DNA of 23,339 nucleotides from UBA9642 sp964545585 (GTDB lineage Archaea; Nanobdellota; Nanobdellia; Woesearchaeales; UBA9642): positions 1-23,339 of the forward strand of contig CAZJFT010000012.1 of NCBI GenBank assembly GCA_964545585.1, read 5' to 3'. The translations under genes and the position numbers were made by a program. The notes below the pieces were generated by a model. It was not told where the DNA came from. It did not search any database and saw nothing but the letters and a program-made list of their open reading frames with translations. Of this stretch, positions 20,201 to 23,339 are shown piece by piece. Position 1 is the stretch's first letter, and each line of letters opens with the position of its first letter.

Positions 20201-21029
20201 TGTAAACATAACTGCGGAGATAAGAAATATCGGACAGAATGATGCATACAATTTCACAGTCGAGATAAGGCTTGGAAGCATTACAGGTTCATTGCTCGGA
20301 AGCTTCATGATGAACTTGACGATGGGCGAATCGAAGAATGTGACTGTCTCATATGCTCTTCCGATAGGAGATAGTGTATTCAATGTTCTTGCAGACGTCC
20401 CTATTTCTACAAACGGAACAGTATATGAATCTAATGAGTCGAACAATAATGCATCAAAGACTCTCACAGTAGGGAGTTGGCAGTATGTTCTAGGATATCA
20501 GAATGGCCGTCTTGCCGTGCAGGACCCTGCTTATAGCACGATGTTTGATTGGATAGTGCAGAATGCTACTGGAGGCAATGTGTTTGCAGCCGATTCTGAC
20601 AGCAATATCAATTGGTTGAATCTTACTGCATTGTCAAGAAATACGTCCAACCAATTTGTGCTGGGAGATTTTAACTTATTAGACAGGAGATTAGGAATGG
20701 AGAACAACAGTGATAGCATAAACACTACGTACACTTCATCCGGACAGCCTAAAGGTTTGAGCAATGTAACCATATTTAATAGGCAAGTCAATAATATCCC
20801 TTCATTCAACAGTACAAACAACAGCAACTTCTTCACTGGCATATTGTGGGATTCAGGGGATGGAGGCGTGGCATTCAATGCTAGTCAGGACGTGTTGTTC
20901 GTTACGAAGATAAATATGAACGTTTCAGGATATAATGGCACTTATGATTTCGAGTTGAGAGTGCCTGCAAAATTGAGGACATACAAGGGAGGCACTGATG
21001 CAGTTGCATTATATGCAGAGCTGAATTGA
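8226..21029 (+). CDS. Giant modular surface protein (about 4267 aa) with Ig-like, DUF2341, CARDB and jelly-roll-like modules
   Basis: One uninterrupted 12.8-kb frame. ATG 8226 is chosen; GTG 8223 is adjacent, with GAGGA at 8211-8215 upstream. A Lys/Arg-rich N-terminus precedes a hydrophobic segment (about residues 24-49), a signal peptide or anchor. Order by base position: N-terminal beta domain (8390-8720), Asp/Asn linker, Ig-like domain (8880-9180), linker with LDG repeats, conserved chassis region (9684-10199), jelly-roll-like module (10203-10650), Ig-like domain, three compound repeats (10971-15863), ten Ig-like domains (15864-18692), CARDB (18693-19022), four Ig-like domains (19023-20132), CARDB (20133-20475), C-terminal domain (20476-21026). 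N-x-S/T sequons are very dense, indicating export and probable N-glycosylation. No C-terminal TM segment, so any anchoring must be N-terminal or non-covalent. It is likely an adhesin or cell-contact protein; no enzyme active site was recognised. Confidence 0.95.
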   Translation: MKLIDYINKDREQRCAAKKIKKTAFTLSTAILVATLILFATLIILISAAQSSAENNSIFEPFGISDRIQLSLSRVQQNNDGPGYGSIKIELTDIRQNGMDFTDEYDLFVTLNSENGAASYKYSGSMIFPIIYPVSYAGDYTFMLLRKNDNAIISSVSYSITTLSGVPDDLPINESMPEVNITDNATDNASDNVPDNFSDDVGGNNIRDQDTVNESNITIIGPGELICKDAKLRIEKGTYHVGESITVKSEILGDGGLDTGLQIVEDVNVYKFVGSLSDINFIPPKPGKYTIEVECPEITGYIIFEVIDAPINLSVSIKNVTPGIPIIPSIEEGYSVRQIMIRDSSGKQTAKEIKLRENRRERFGDVKISDGVSDGMPDGISGGYENISNENSTYISEFSDISLDGLDGLDGSTLQLNSLAIQENETITLDIENVPTNKIVSDLRDTDPENVSDQISGRIIASYAMDLSNLNFTNGTFHKQAVGNELWKCRLWDYDAQTCNGIWEKAMDIIPGQYYSFEVSPEDPGYIEIIQISKAYHLDENRSLISDIYDEVRALDGIWSEPLYSGEYVRVTFERVLYNYNDITIYSRNMQGLNTYIEVYYPNTTDKITEFPLMLNETYYTIYLTNLVGELDTFDLRILNDENQSAYIEIDHIIDPTIGLLYENWEDQNFVGWTNTGWAIASDRAQGSYSAKCATNANCEMNVTPAVNTAMATQVNVTFSYNDDDCDAGDAIIYFKDSSGNWDNIGDIDAGSLSASDDTWNTYTISTTDAQYMHSSFSVRFFADPDTGGGPNAENYWIDDINITLFYPDYPPNITLNTPSANYWNSTSSPVSVTFNCSITDDFKSQNISLYMTNHLNTSFAFNDTCAIATQNGSCQWTKPLINGNYTWNCLGYDNESQSKWASVNRSIIINYTPTPPSVSNIQCYKTGVGWTTCNNMLFGNTLETVRTTCTSGGTGNIKNASFILTNVQDNKIYFNATTTDNSTGYWQYDVPDMTIYDSGDFNLKVICRENPEGEGEYNWTVPWGVLNATLIYPNSDANVTQYSFFNFISNVTCLGGECGYIEATLDPTTAETADSGQVNDNDGNDEEGGSYTDTQTNNGVYYAIGENTNGANDNVNSQIELSFNLTSLGMSPGDINSLNVSVTYCYSGANTYAEINCDGGSDPPEKTVSGTQDIWVYNYNTSNWDDVGDFVTTGGETERTDVYNPTGNLGQYVSSDNIVSVRMEYVTNNGNNNDAWFATDYVSLIVNYTIMKSGAVSTVAGALPFYTTSSNPQNNSYQSCLGNMTAGSSCVNTWSVNATGEIGTVHEFFVIYNSTSYPLNVSAVQTRHINITIVNNTAPYVEYVNLTPQSPGLSDDLNCSFLVSDSSAGALSATVYWYKSGILQYNQTINVSNGIPSSAILGSGNTTSSDVWYCGVIPYDQSLYGLQVNSSNVTILASNPPVISNIECQRFGVVWGSCSNVLYNDIFTGVRATCTDSDGFILDVNFTFYNEEDSYTYFSQNYSNVSGNVFTLDFSDITMQDSGNFDLTVACIDNTSVSASSVVSWSIPWGTLSSTLINPNSAANVTQYRFFNFTSRVICSGGECGDINATLDPIPPWWNGHYLYRARLNVTNNEASTLQIGYTVNFTINTSSNKFLTNGNDFRIVWRNGSTWVEIDRINETTPFDSDTTMIWFKTQQSISAGSSDSNYYVYYGYANASSAPTNRSRIYLYFDDFNRPDNSDITTEAAYGQTGGGTWSISGNKLVNVGAAGDPNKLEIDALGDVNYDVDMWTKINVYSTIGTASDLWRMGLSSNIDDAGGDGRGYCLLLHQDHSSLDMLNDLRSWGTNGAYSWNVDTWYNMRFRVIDPSSNTGYGKVWPVGTAEPTSWTIDAGNFGGGAVRGYGELGFGGSRQADTTYYDDIIIRYIVVSEPTVSLLSEESYGSSKGVIPMNFGDPFYTITSNPMYYTTTSCLENMTGGDTCDTRWEVYSNGTINSTWEFFAIYSSNYSGVTVNTTRKINITIIENTAPSVSTISLSPSQPLFYDDLYCNFTVIDSAISDVLTVNVTWYLNNAFYSSSVQSVSNGVEDYDVLSNTLTSAGQVWHCGVRPYDQSLYGAQVNSSNVTILQNIPPSINSIECMENNLWTSCSNLSFNEVLQGVRANCTSIDGRITNATFIFSNIPDSSTYYSQTVYSNISNNWPYFQNVTLNNSGEFRIDVYCADNNSQVSYKNVTWTLPWGVINMTLINPYEDSFVERNKFFNFTAQLQCVGGECGDVTVILDPISGSSPAIGTPDSGYVIDNPGNDEEGGSYVQTQVYNGPQTATPGTAYYYIIGEGDTANTALSYIVLNYNLSSLDMVPEDINSLTFNLSYCHSGEDDVNQDFCDNDAPMEKTADGAQNVEVYDFVNSVWVDIGDITVHANEALYNESYVATGTLANYVNSTSKELLVRYEADFSDTGGDGFLAIDYATVTVNFTKLKRGAVSTIPGTLPFYTTSPNPTNYSYVSCLRNMIAGGSACELSWMVNATGDLYSTHEFFVIYELDTNQAYVSDGESIHINITISDSSLIPPVVTLIYPPHNYNLNFSTVNLTCGATDNSGLQNISLYGNFSGSFVFNSSASLSGTSQNYTFTNTLPEGRYLWNCVAFDTDGNSDWADTNRSFTVDLTPPNVTLNAPDMNQYFSAANITFNITASDAIDAVLSCNLTVDSIVVEQFITNSGQPRTVTENLSQGTHYWNVTCYDDAGNYNTSVTRNFTISDIGPSVVLITANNIYQQSSLITLQYLPSDNNGISYANLIINGTIYDTDDAVTNNALNAFTINIGEGYYAWTVNVSDVSNLTAQAAVRYFTIDNTTPIVNLTWPPDNFSTNQSSIAFNFTVRDNVDTSLVCDLLIDGVVEDNDFSAASGGNISRTISGIDDGIHYWNVTCIDDSGNQGYSQTFMLNVSNAPFVSLNNPPDNASFNYNNPILYYTANDNLNISNCTLILDDQINATDTSITNGVQSSFELESVSQGYHNWTVFCYDVSGLPSNTPQKRTFLIDLTVPSISLHSPVSEQYNGTIITFNYTASDNFDTMLMCNFTLDGQVNRTGIISQNGTPVNFTVNIVNEGIHYWNITCYDDAGNYNTSATWNFTNLVPPTVTLSSPAPGALLTSGSNIEFVYQPYDNQGLSNTTLYINGLYNVSDSSPINGAINSFFVNFSTDGFYYWQINATDTIGLVGASEIRNITIDTSPPIIGIMTPIEDQVISWNYVNFTFNVTDNLIADVICNVTVDGSPELVNVPVPSGSINISFKTLYDGAHNWSVTCIDTVGWVAYSGVINFTVDAPPLITLNSPIDNFRTKSGDILFNYTPRDAIGIENCSLYINGTYNQSDSFIEHNQFNYFNISGMLDGDYSWTVECIDEAPDLNSYTAPAENFSIDNQGPIIILNYPPEGQAINENDVEFNWTGYDYPGTLLYCNLTIDGVMNVTGLSNYSGVDFLNTVYGLSDGPHTWLVQCADDLGNPSSSGTGNFTINQPDLFMETSRIIFNDSNPDMNETINITANVTNIGGVPASNVFVEFWDGLPGVGLYIGNATGSVNTNSSTSFSVLWNITDGYHSIYVIVDPFNTVGELNERNNNASRNISVLSANITAPLNNSRFTNPNVSINFTLQDFTAGIINYSVFVDNVYSGQSGTVNDGAASNATVPLNQGRHSIKIEASDYLGRRKNSTEIFVTIDSIAPYPVINTANDTWFNYGAPQINISAIDNISQNLTYKIFVSGSLDIQGNITNGTSIVVNLTALPNGTYIVVMEASDELNNSRNSTSKTIHVDTANPQAYIMTSNGTWFNTSTPRISVNLTDNMAPTIQYISYVDGSYNSNGSVQNGTHANITLAALTDGMHVLIVEGRDLAGNSQNSTQIQIYVDTARPTINLNHPANDTNLTFASTELNFTAIDNLAAYLNCTVSLDGTPIANLNVSNNTQTSVAVNGLAGGYHYWNVTCSDIASNSNTSLTYRFFVVLPDIFINSSLIYLDVASLVENDTVNITAEIRNIGQNDAYNFTVEIRLGSITGSLLGSFMMNLTMGESKNVTVSYALPIGDSVFNVLADVPISTNGTVYESNESNNNASKTLTVGSWQYVLGYQNGRLAVQDPAYSTMFDWIVQNATGGNVFAADSDSNINWLNLTALSRNTSNQFVLGDFNLLDRRLGMENNSDSINTTYTSSGQPKGLSNVTIFNRQVNNIPSFNSTNNSNFFTGILWDSGDGGVAFNASQDVLFVTKINMNVSGYNGTYDFELRVPAKLRTYKGGTDAVALYAELN
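8769..8830 (+). repeat. Degenerate 12-bp repeats encoding [TSP]-D-N-x linker
   Basis: Successive tetrapeptides TDNA, TDNA, SDNV, PDNF and SDDV are encoded by diverged 12-base units around 'gataatgcc'. They form an acidic flexible linker between the first beta domain and the first Ig-like domain of the giant protein. Confidence 0.8.
9432..9458 (+). repeat. Three tandem 9-bp units encoding LDG
   Basis: cttgatggt, cttgatggt and cttgatggc follow each other, encoding LDGLDGLDG in a linker. Just upstream (about 9335-9371) a looser run encodes DG/GG turns. Length can change in frame by slippage. Confidence 0.9.
9684..10199 (+). other. Conserved DPANN-type chassis region of the giant protein
   Basis: The encoded segment begins with 'WDYDAQTCNGIWEKAMDI' and continues through 'LDENRSLISDIYDEV', 'LDGIWSEP', 'NDITIYSR' and 'DTFDL' to 'EIDHIIDPT'. 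The protein encoded from 21065 contains a matching segment in the same order. I remember this series from many DPANN archaeal surface proteins, where it precedes variable extracellular modules. Its function is unknown. Confidence 0.75.
10203..10650 (+). other. Jelly-roll (MAM/CBM-like) module in the giant protein
   Basis: The segment starts 'YENWEDQNFVGWTNTGW' and ends 'NYWIDDINITLF'. The start/end pattern of a W-rich opening and a closing 'W-I-D-D-I' strand is typical of MAM- or CBM-like jelly-roll domains that bind glycans or proteins. Assignment is by pattern only. Confidence 0.5.
10971..15863 (+). repeat. Three compound super-repeats in the giant protein
   Basis: Copies are 10971-12545, 12546-14555 and 14556-15863. 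Each starts with 'PP-S/V-[IV]-x-x-I-x-C' Ig-like sequence, reaches a C-x-GGECG motif and 'TLDP', then an inserted module, then 'GxxPFYTTSxNP...CLxNM...HEFFVIY'-type sequence. Copies 1 and 2 end with a further Ig-like domain closing 'PYDQSLYG-x-QVNSSNVTIL'; copy 3 lacks it. The inserted module is the same jelly-roll-like type in copies 1 and 3 but DUF2341 plus a concanavalin-like fold in copy 2. Confidence 0.9.
13008..13995 (+). other. DUF2341 plus concanavalin/LamG-like insert in super-repeat 2
   Basis: The segment opens 'WWNGHYLYRARLNVTNN', followed by 'FRIVWRNGSTWVEIDRINET', 'MIWFKTQ' and 'YYVYYGYANA', the classic DUF2341 series. It continues with 'YFDDFNRPD...GGTWSISGNKLVNV' and a long beta-rich stretch ending 'YYDDIIIRYIVVSEPTVSL', like a concanavalin-type lectin fold. 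Such pairs are common in archaeal and bacterial surface proteins and probably bind carbohydrate. Confidence 0.75.
15864..18692 (+). repeat. Array of ten Ig-like domains with four-domain higher-order period
   Basis: Domain boundaries (bases): 15864, 16152, 16434, 16710, 16995, 17277, 17556, 17841, 18123, 18408, ending 18692; each is 92-96 residues. Domains 2, 4, 6, 8 and 10 have a Cys pair (as in 'CNL' and 'VTC') and end 'NFT-[IV]' or similar; 3, 5, 7 and 9 are a different subtype with 'LxINGxY...DS' sequence. Best matches are four domains apart: 2 with 6, 3 with 7, 4 with 8, 5 with 9. Confidence 0.88.
18693..19022 (+). other. CARDB domain 1 of the giant protein
   Basis: The segment runs from 'PDLFMETSRIIFND' through 'NITANVTNIGGVPASNVFVEF' to 'NTVGELNERNNNAS', the hallmark of CARDB (cell-adhesion-related) domains, in which the 'E-x-N-E-x-N-N' loop closes the fold. 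Confidence 0.85.
19023..20132 (+). repeat. Second Ig-like array, four domains
   Basis: Boundaries are 19023, 19293, 19572 and 19851. The first three lack cysteines. The second and third share a 'N-x-TWFN-x-x-x-P-x-I' opening, a separate subtype and a likely recent duplication. The last domain has the Cys pair and 'YHYWNVTCSD', and so resembles the even-numbered domains of the first array. Confidence 0.82.
20133..20475 (+). other. CARDB domain 2 of the giant protein
   Basis: Opening 'LPDIFINSSLIYLD', middle 'NITAEIRNIGQNDAYNFTVEI' and closing 'VYESNESNNNASKTLTV' match the CARDB pattern, and match CARDB 1 upstream. Confidence 0.82.
20476..21026 (+). other. C-terminal domain of the giant protein
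   Basis: About 184 residues, ending with 'VLFVTKINMNVSGYNG', 'YDFELRVPAKLRTYKGG' and 'VALYAELN'. I remember similar endings ('RVPA-x-LR-x-Y') on DPANN surface proteins but know no named family. No TM segment or sorting motif is visible. It may be a stalk tip or an assembly domain. Confidence 0.5.
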
Positions 21030-21064
21030 GTCAAGAAAATAATAATTAAAAATATAATCGGAAA
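21030..21064 (+). other. Short gap between the two surface protein genes
   Basis: This 35-base AT-rich gap has no clear Shine-Dalgarno site and no strong TATA box; read-through from the giant gene is the simplest view. The AT-rich 'taaaaatataa' could act as a weak promoter. Confidence 0.5.
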
Positions 21065-23339
21065 ATGAAAAAAGGAAAAGGGTGTGAGGATAGAGAAACT
21101 GGTTGTGAAGAGGCCGGCAAGGGTTCAAGAGCCATATATGAGATTTGTTCTTTTGTTAGGGTCTCTTTTTTTAAGGAGTCTTTTTTTAAGGTTTTATCAT
21201 TGGTTATTCTCTCGGCGTTCATGTTATCTTTAGTCATGTCGTTATTTGCTGTTCCCTCATATGCTTCAGAAAGCCCTTCGCTCATTTTAGGGAAATACAC
21301 ATACTTCACTAATGAGCTGATGGATTTGCGTATAGATGGATTGTATACTTTGAATCCTTACGGTTTATATTCAGATTATCTCAAGCTCGAACTTGCAAAT
21401 ATTGATGACGGTGATTATCGTTTTAATTTCCTTGGAGAACTGAGTGATCACATACCTTATATGACTAATACTCCAGGAAATTATACATTCACACTCTATG
21501 ATTACCGCACTGGAATAGATGTTGTTCTGTCACAAGTATCATTCCAAGTTGTGGACTCGCAGTCAGATTGCATCGATGTAAGGGTGGGTGATGAGATAAT
21601 TATAGATTTAGGCGAGAGATTTAATGACGATCTTCCGGAATATCTTTCTATAGAATATGATGATTATTCTGGATCCAAGAAAAAGATATTGTATGGTGGG
21701 GAAATGATGCTTCAGATACCTTACACTCCGAGCATAGGAGGGAGATATGATATTTATGCAGATGATTATAATTTAGGATGCTATATTGCTTTCTCGAATC
21801 CCCAATCCGATAATTTGAATCAAGGCAAGGGTGTCGGTGTAGGTGTCGTATTGCCAAATCGTTCAATGCAGTATCCTGGTGATCAAGCAGGCAATCCTGT
21901 TGATGGACAGCAGGGTGACATTGGCGGTCTTCAAGATGACGCTCATGGTATGAATCTTAATGGTTTAGAATCATCTGAAGATTCTGCAGTCGAGAATATA
22001 CCTTCAGATTTCAAATATGTGATTTCCAAGGTAGAGGATGAATCATTGAAGGGACAATTGCGCAGCAGGCTTAATGCATTGGACAATAAAGCGCCGAATA
22101 CGCTGAATGACATAGATGTACAAAAGGTTGAAAAGAAGATTTTCAATGATGACACGGCTGAGTACGATATAGAGATAGCGGATAATTCATCTCTTAATCG
22201 CGTAAGAATAAATGGTTTGAAAGATATCAGTTCTCTTGATACAGTGAAATTCTCAAATAGGAGAAATAATCGGAATATTGGGTCTGTAACGCGCTCTGGC
22301 GTTCCTTCGGATGATTTGTTTTTAGATGATTCGCTTTCAGATAAATTATCTACGGACATAGTATATGTCAGCGACATAATCATAAGGAACGCAACTGTAC
22401 GCTTGGAGAAAAATGGTCCGGTGACATCTATAATGCGATGCAACATATATGACCCCGAATCAGATGAATGCTCGAGCTGGACAATCACCTCAATACCGTT
22501 CGAGGACAAGGGCGATTACATAGAGTTTAATGTCGAGCATTTCTCTGCATATGCAGGCATAATACTGATAACTGATGCAGACCTGCTTGATGATAACCGG
22601 AGCATAATCAGGAACATTTTTGCTGAAGTTCAATACCTGGATGAAATATGGTCGAATGTTCCTGATAATCATTATGTGAGGGCCAGATTTGAAGCTCAGC
22701 TGAATGATTATAACGATATAACTATATATACAAGGACTAATGATAGCGAAGCCAAGATATATGTATTCGAGGAGAATTCATCACAAGTCCTTGCAGTGTT
22801 CGATAATCTTACCGAAGAGCGATATTATAAGATATTCCTTTCAAATCTTACATCAAGCCAGGACACATTCGACTTGCTTATATATGGAGGATATGTAGAG
22901 ATAGATCATATTATAGATCCTACTCCTGTAAAAGTGCTTAACGTCACATTTCTAGATACGTATCGTAATGCGGCAAACCCTTGCAGTATCGATGACGCGC
23001 AGCAGATGGCAAGAAGATTAGGGGAAGGATTTGCATATATTGCCTCGGCGGCAGATGATACATTGACGATATTGAACATCTCTAATACATCAAGCATAAG
23101 CTGTGCGGGGAGCATTGCAGATTCTGCCCCGCCGGGAAGCATGGATGGTGCACAGGGTATAAAGCTTGATTGGGAGCGCAACCTTGCATACGTATGTGCG
23201 CCGACTGATGACGCATTCTCTATATATAATGTAACGAACAGGAGCAGCCCTTCTCTTATCGGAAGCATCGCCACATCCTCTACTCCTCCTCAGACGGCAG
23301 ACGGTTGTAGGGAGGTCGCACCTATGAAAGTAGGAAACC
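21065..23339 (+). CDS. Second modular surface protein, chassis plus LVIVD-like propeller, 3' partial
   Basis: The frame from ATG 21065 has no stop to the window end (758 codons visible), so the gene is 3' partial. A basic N-terminal stretch is followed by a hydrophobic signal segment and a plausible cleavage site after 'VPSYA'. The mature part has an N-terminal beta domain ('GNYTFTLYDY') like that of the giant protein, a second beta domain, a Gly/Gln/Asp linker (about 21810-21960), a region ending 'DYIEFNVEHFSAYAG', then the chassis segment 'LDEIWS...NDITIY...DTFDLL...EIDHIIDP' (22430-22923). After it come two LVIVD-like propeller blades ('YIAS-AADDTLTILNIS', 'YVCAPTDDAFSIYNVTNRS'). It starts 36 bases after the giant gene, so it is probably co-transcribed and paralogous at its N-terminal half. 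The Shine-Dalgarno site is not clear; the start is moderately certain. Confidence 0.88.
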   Translation, partial: MKKGKGCEDRETGCEEAGKGSRAIYEICSFVRVSFFKESFFKVLSLVILSAFMLSLVMSLFAVPSYASESPSLILGKYTYFTNELMDLRIDGLYTLNPYGLYSDYLKLELANIDDGDYRFNFLGELSDHIPYMTNTPGNYTFTLYDYRTGIDVVLSQVSFQVVDSQSDCIDVRVGDEIIIDLGERFNDDLPEYLSIEYDDYSGSKKKILYGGEMMLQIPYTPSIGGRYDIYADDYNLGCYIAFSNPQSDNLNQGKGVGVGVVLPNRSMQYPGDQAGNPVDGQQGDIGGLQDDAHGMNLNGLESSEDSAVENIPSDFKYVISKVEDESLKGQLRSRLNALDNKAPNTLNDIDVQKVEKKIFNDDTAEYDIEIADNSSLNRVRINGLKDISSLDTVKFSNRRNNRNIGSVTRSGVPSDDLFLDDSLSDKLSTDIVYVSDIIIRNATVRLEKNGPVTSIMRCNIYDPESDECSSWTITSIPFEDKGDYIEFNVEHFSAYAGIILITDADLLDDNRSIIRNIFAEVQYLDEIWSNVPDNHYVRARFEAQLNDYNDITIYTRTNDSEAKIYVFEENSSQVLAVFDNLTEERYYKIFLSNLTSSQDTFDLLIYGGYVEIDHIIDPTPVKVLNVTFLDTYRNAANPCSIDDAQQMARRLGEGFAYIASAADDTLTILNISNTSSISCAGSIADSAPPGSMDGAQGIKLDWERNLAYVCAPTDDAFSIYNVTNRSSPSLIGSIATSSTPPQTADGCREVAPMKVGN
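21164..21191 (+). repeat. 15-bp tandem duplication with T7 tracts in the signal-peptide region
   Basis: The unit tctttttttaagg occurs at 21164-21176 and 21179-21191, period 15, encoding SFFKE-SFFK just before the hydrophobic core of the signal segment. Each copy has seven consecutive T, near the 5' end of the gene. Confidence 0.93.

Noticed and set aside
18593..20467. Several - strand open frames (90-170 codons) opposite the Ig arrays
   Set aside because: They mirror the repeated + strand codon pattern and have no start context or recognisable domain.
21943..22509. 188-codon - strand open frame
   Set aside because: The + strand frame through this region is open from 21065 to the window end and encodes a signal segment, chassis and propeller blades; the - strand frame is its shadow.

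Overview
The window looks like part of a DPANN-type archaeal genome (Woesearchaeota/Pacearchaeota-like). This is inferred from protein style and cannot be proved here. The signs are very large N-glycosylation-sequon-rich surface proteins, CARDB, DUF2341 and Ig-like domains, a conserved 'LDGIWS...DTFDL...EIDHIIDP' region I remember from DPANN surface proteins, a membrane-anchored HerA/DUF87-type ATPase, small helical proteins with a DUF5752-like domain, TATA-box promoters, and no sign of a recoded stop codon. All genes are on the + strand, packed head to tail.

Region 1 (1-7261) holds five co-directional genes with short gaps (11, 39, 14 and 84 bases). They encode a one-TM protein with a helical, TPR-like cytoplasmic tail (5' end outside the window); a 1307-aa two-TM protein with an extracellular beta-rich half and a cytoplasmic HerA-like ATPase, DUF5752-like and TPR half; a DUF5752-like coiled-coil protein; a long coiled-coil protein with Phe/Lys-rich ends; and a second small DUF5752-like protein. 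The ATPase and both small DUF5752-like proteins share the same roughly 75-residue domain. I read this as one envelope-spanning, ATP-driven assembly of unknown function.

Region 2 (7262-7627) is an AT-rich intergenic stretch with a good TATA box, a T-rich candidate terminator, a small inverted repeat and a second TATA-like box.

Region 3 (7628-23339) starts with a small protein, a probable winged helix joined to a degenerate nucleotidyltransferase-like fold. Its 3' end overlaps the start of a 12.8-kb gene for a giant, probably glycosylated surface protein of about 4267 residues. That protein has an N-terminal anchor or signal, a conserved chassis region, a jelly-roll-like module, three copies of a large compound repeat (with different domains inserted at the same slot), fourteen Ig-like domains (nine of them in a strict higher-order four-domain pattern), two CARDB domains and a conserved-looking C-terminal domain. 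Immediately downstream is a second surface protein with the same chassis region, which then turns into an LVIVD-like beta-propeller and runs off the window.

Taken together: a candidate uncharacterised membrane ATPase complex sits next to a regulated locus for giant modular adhesins. Whether the machine exports, anchors or remodels those proteins is only a hypothesis based on adjacency. No tRNA, rRNA, CRISPR array or insertion sequence was seen.
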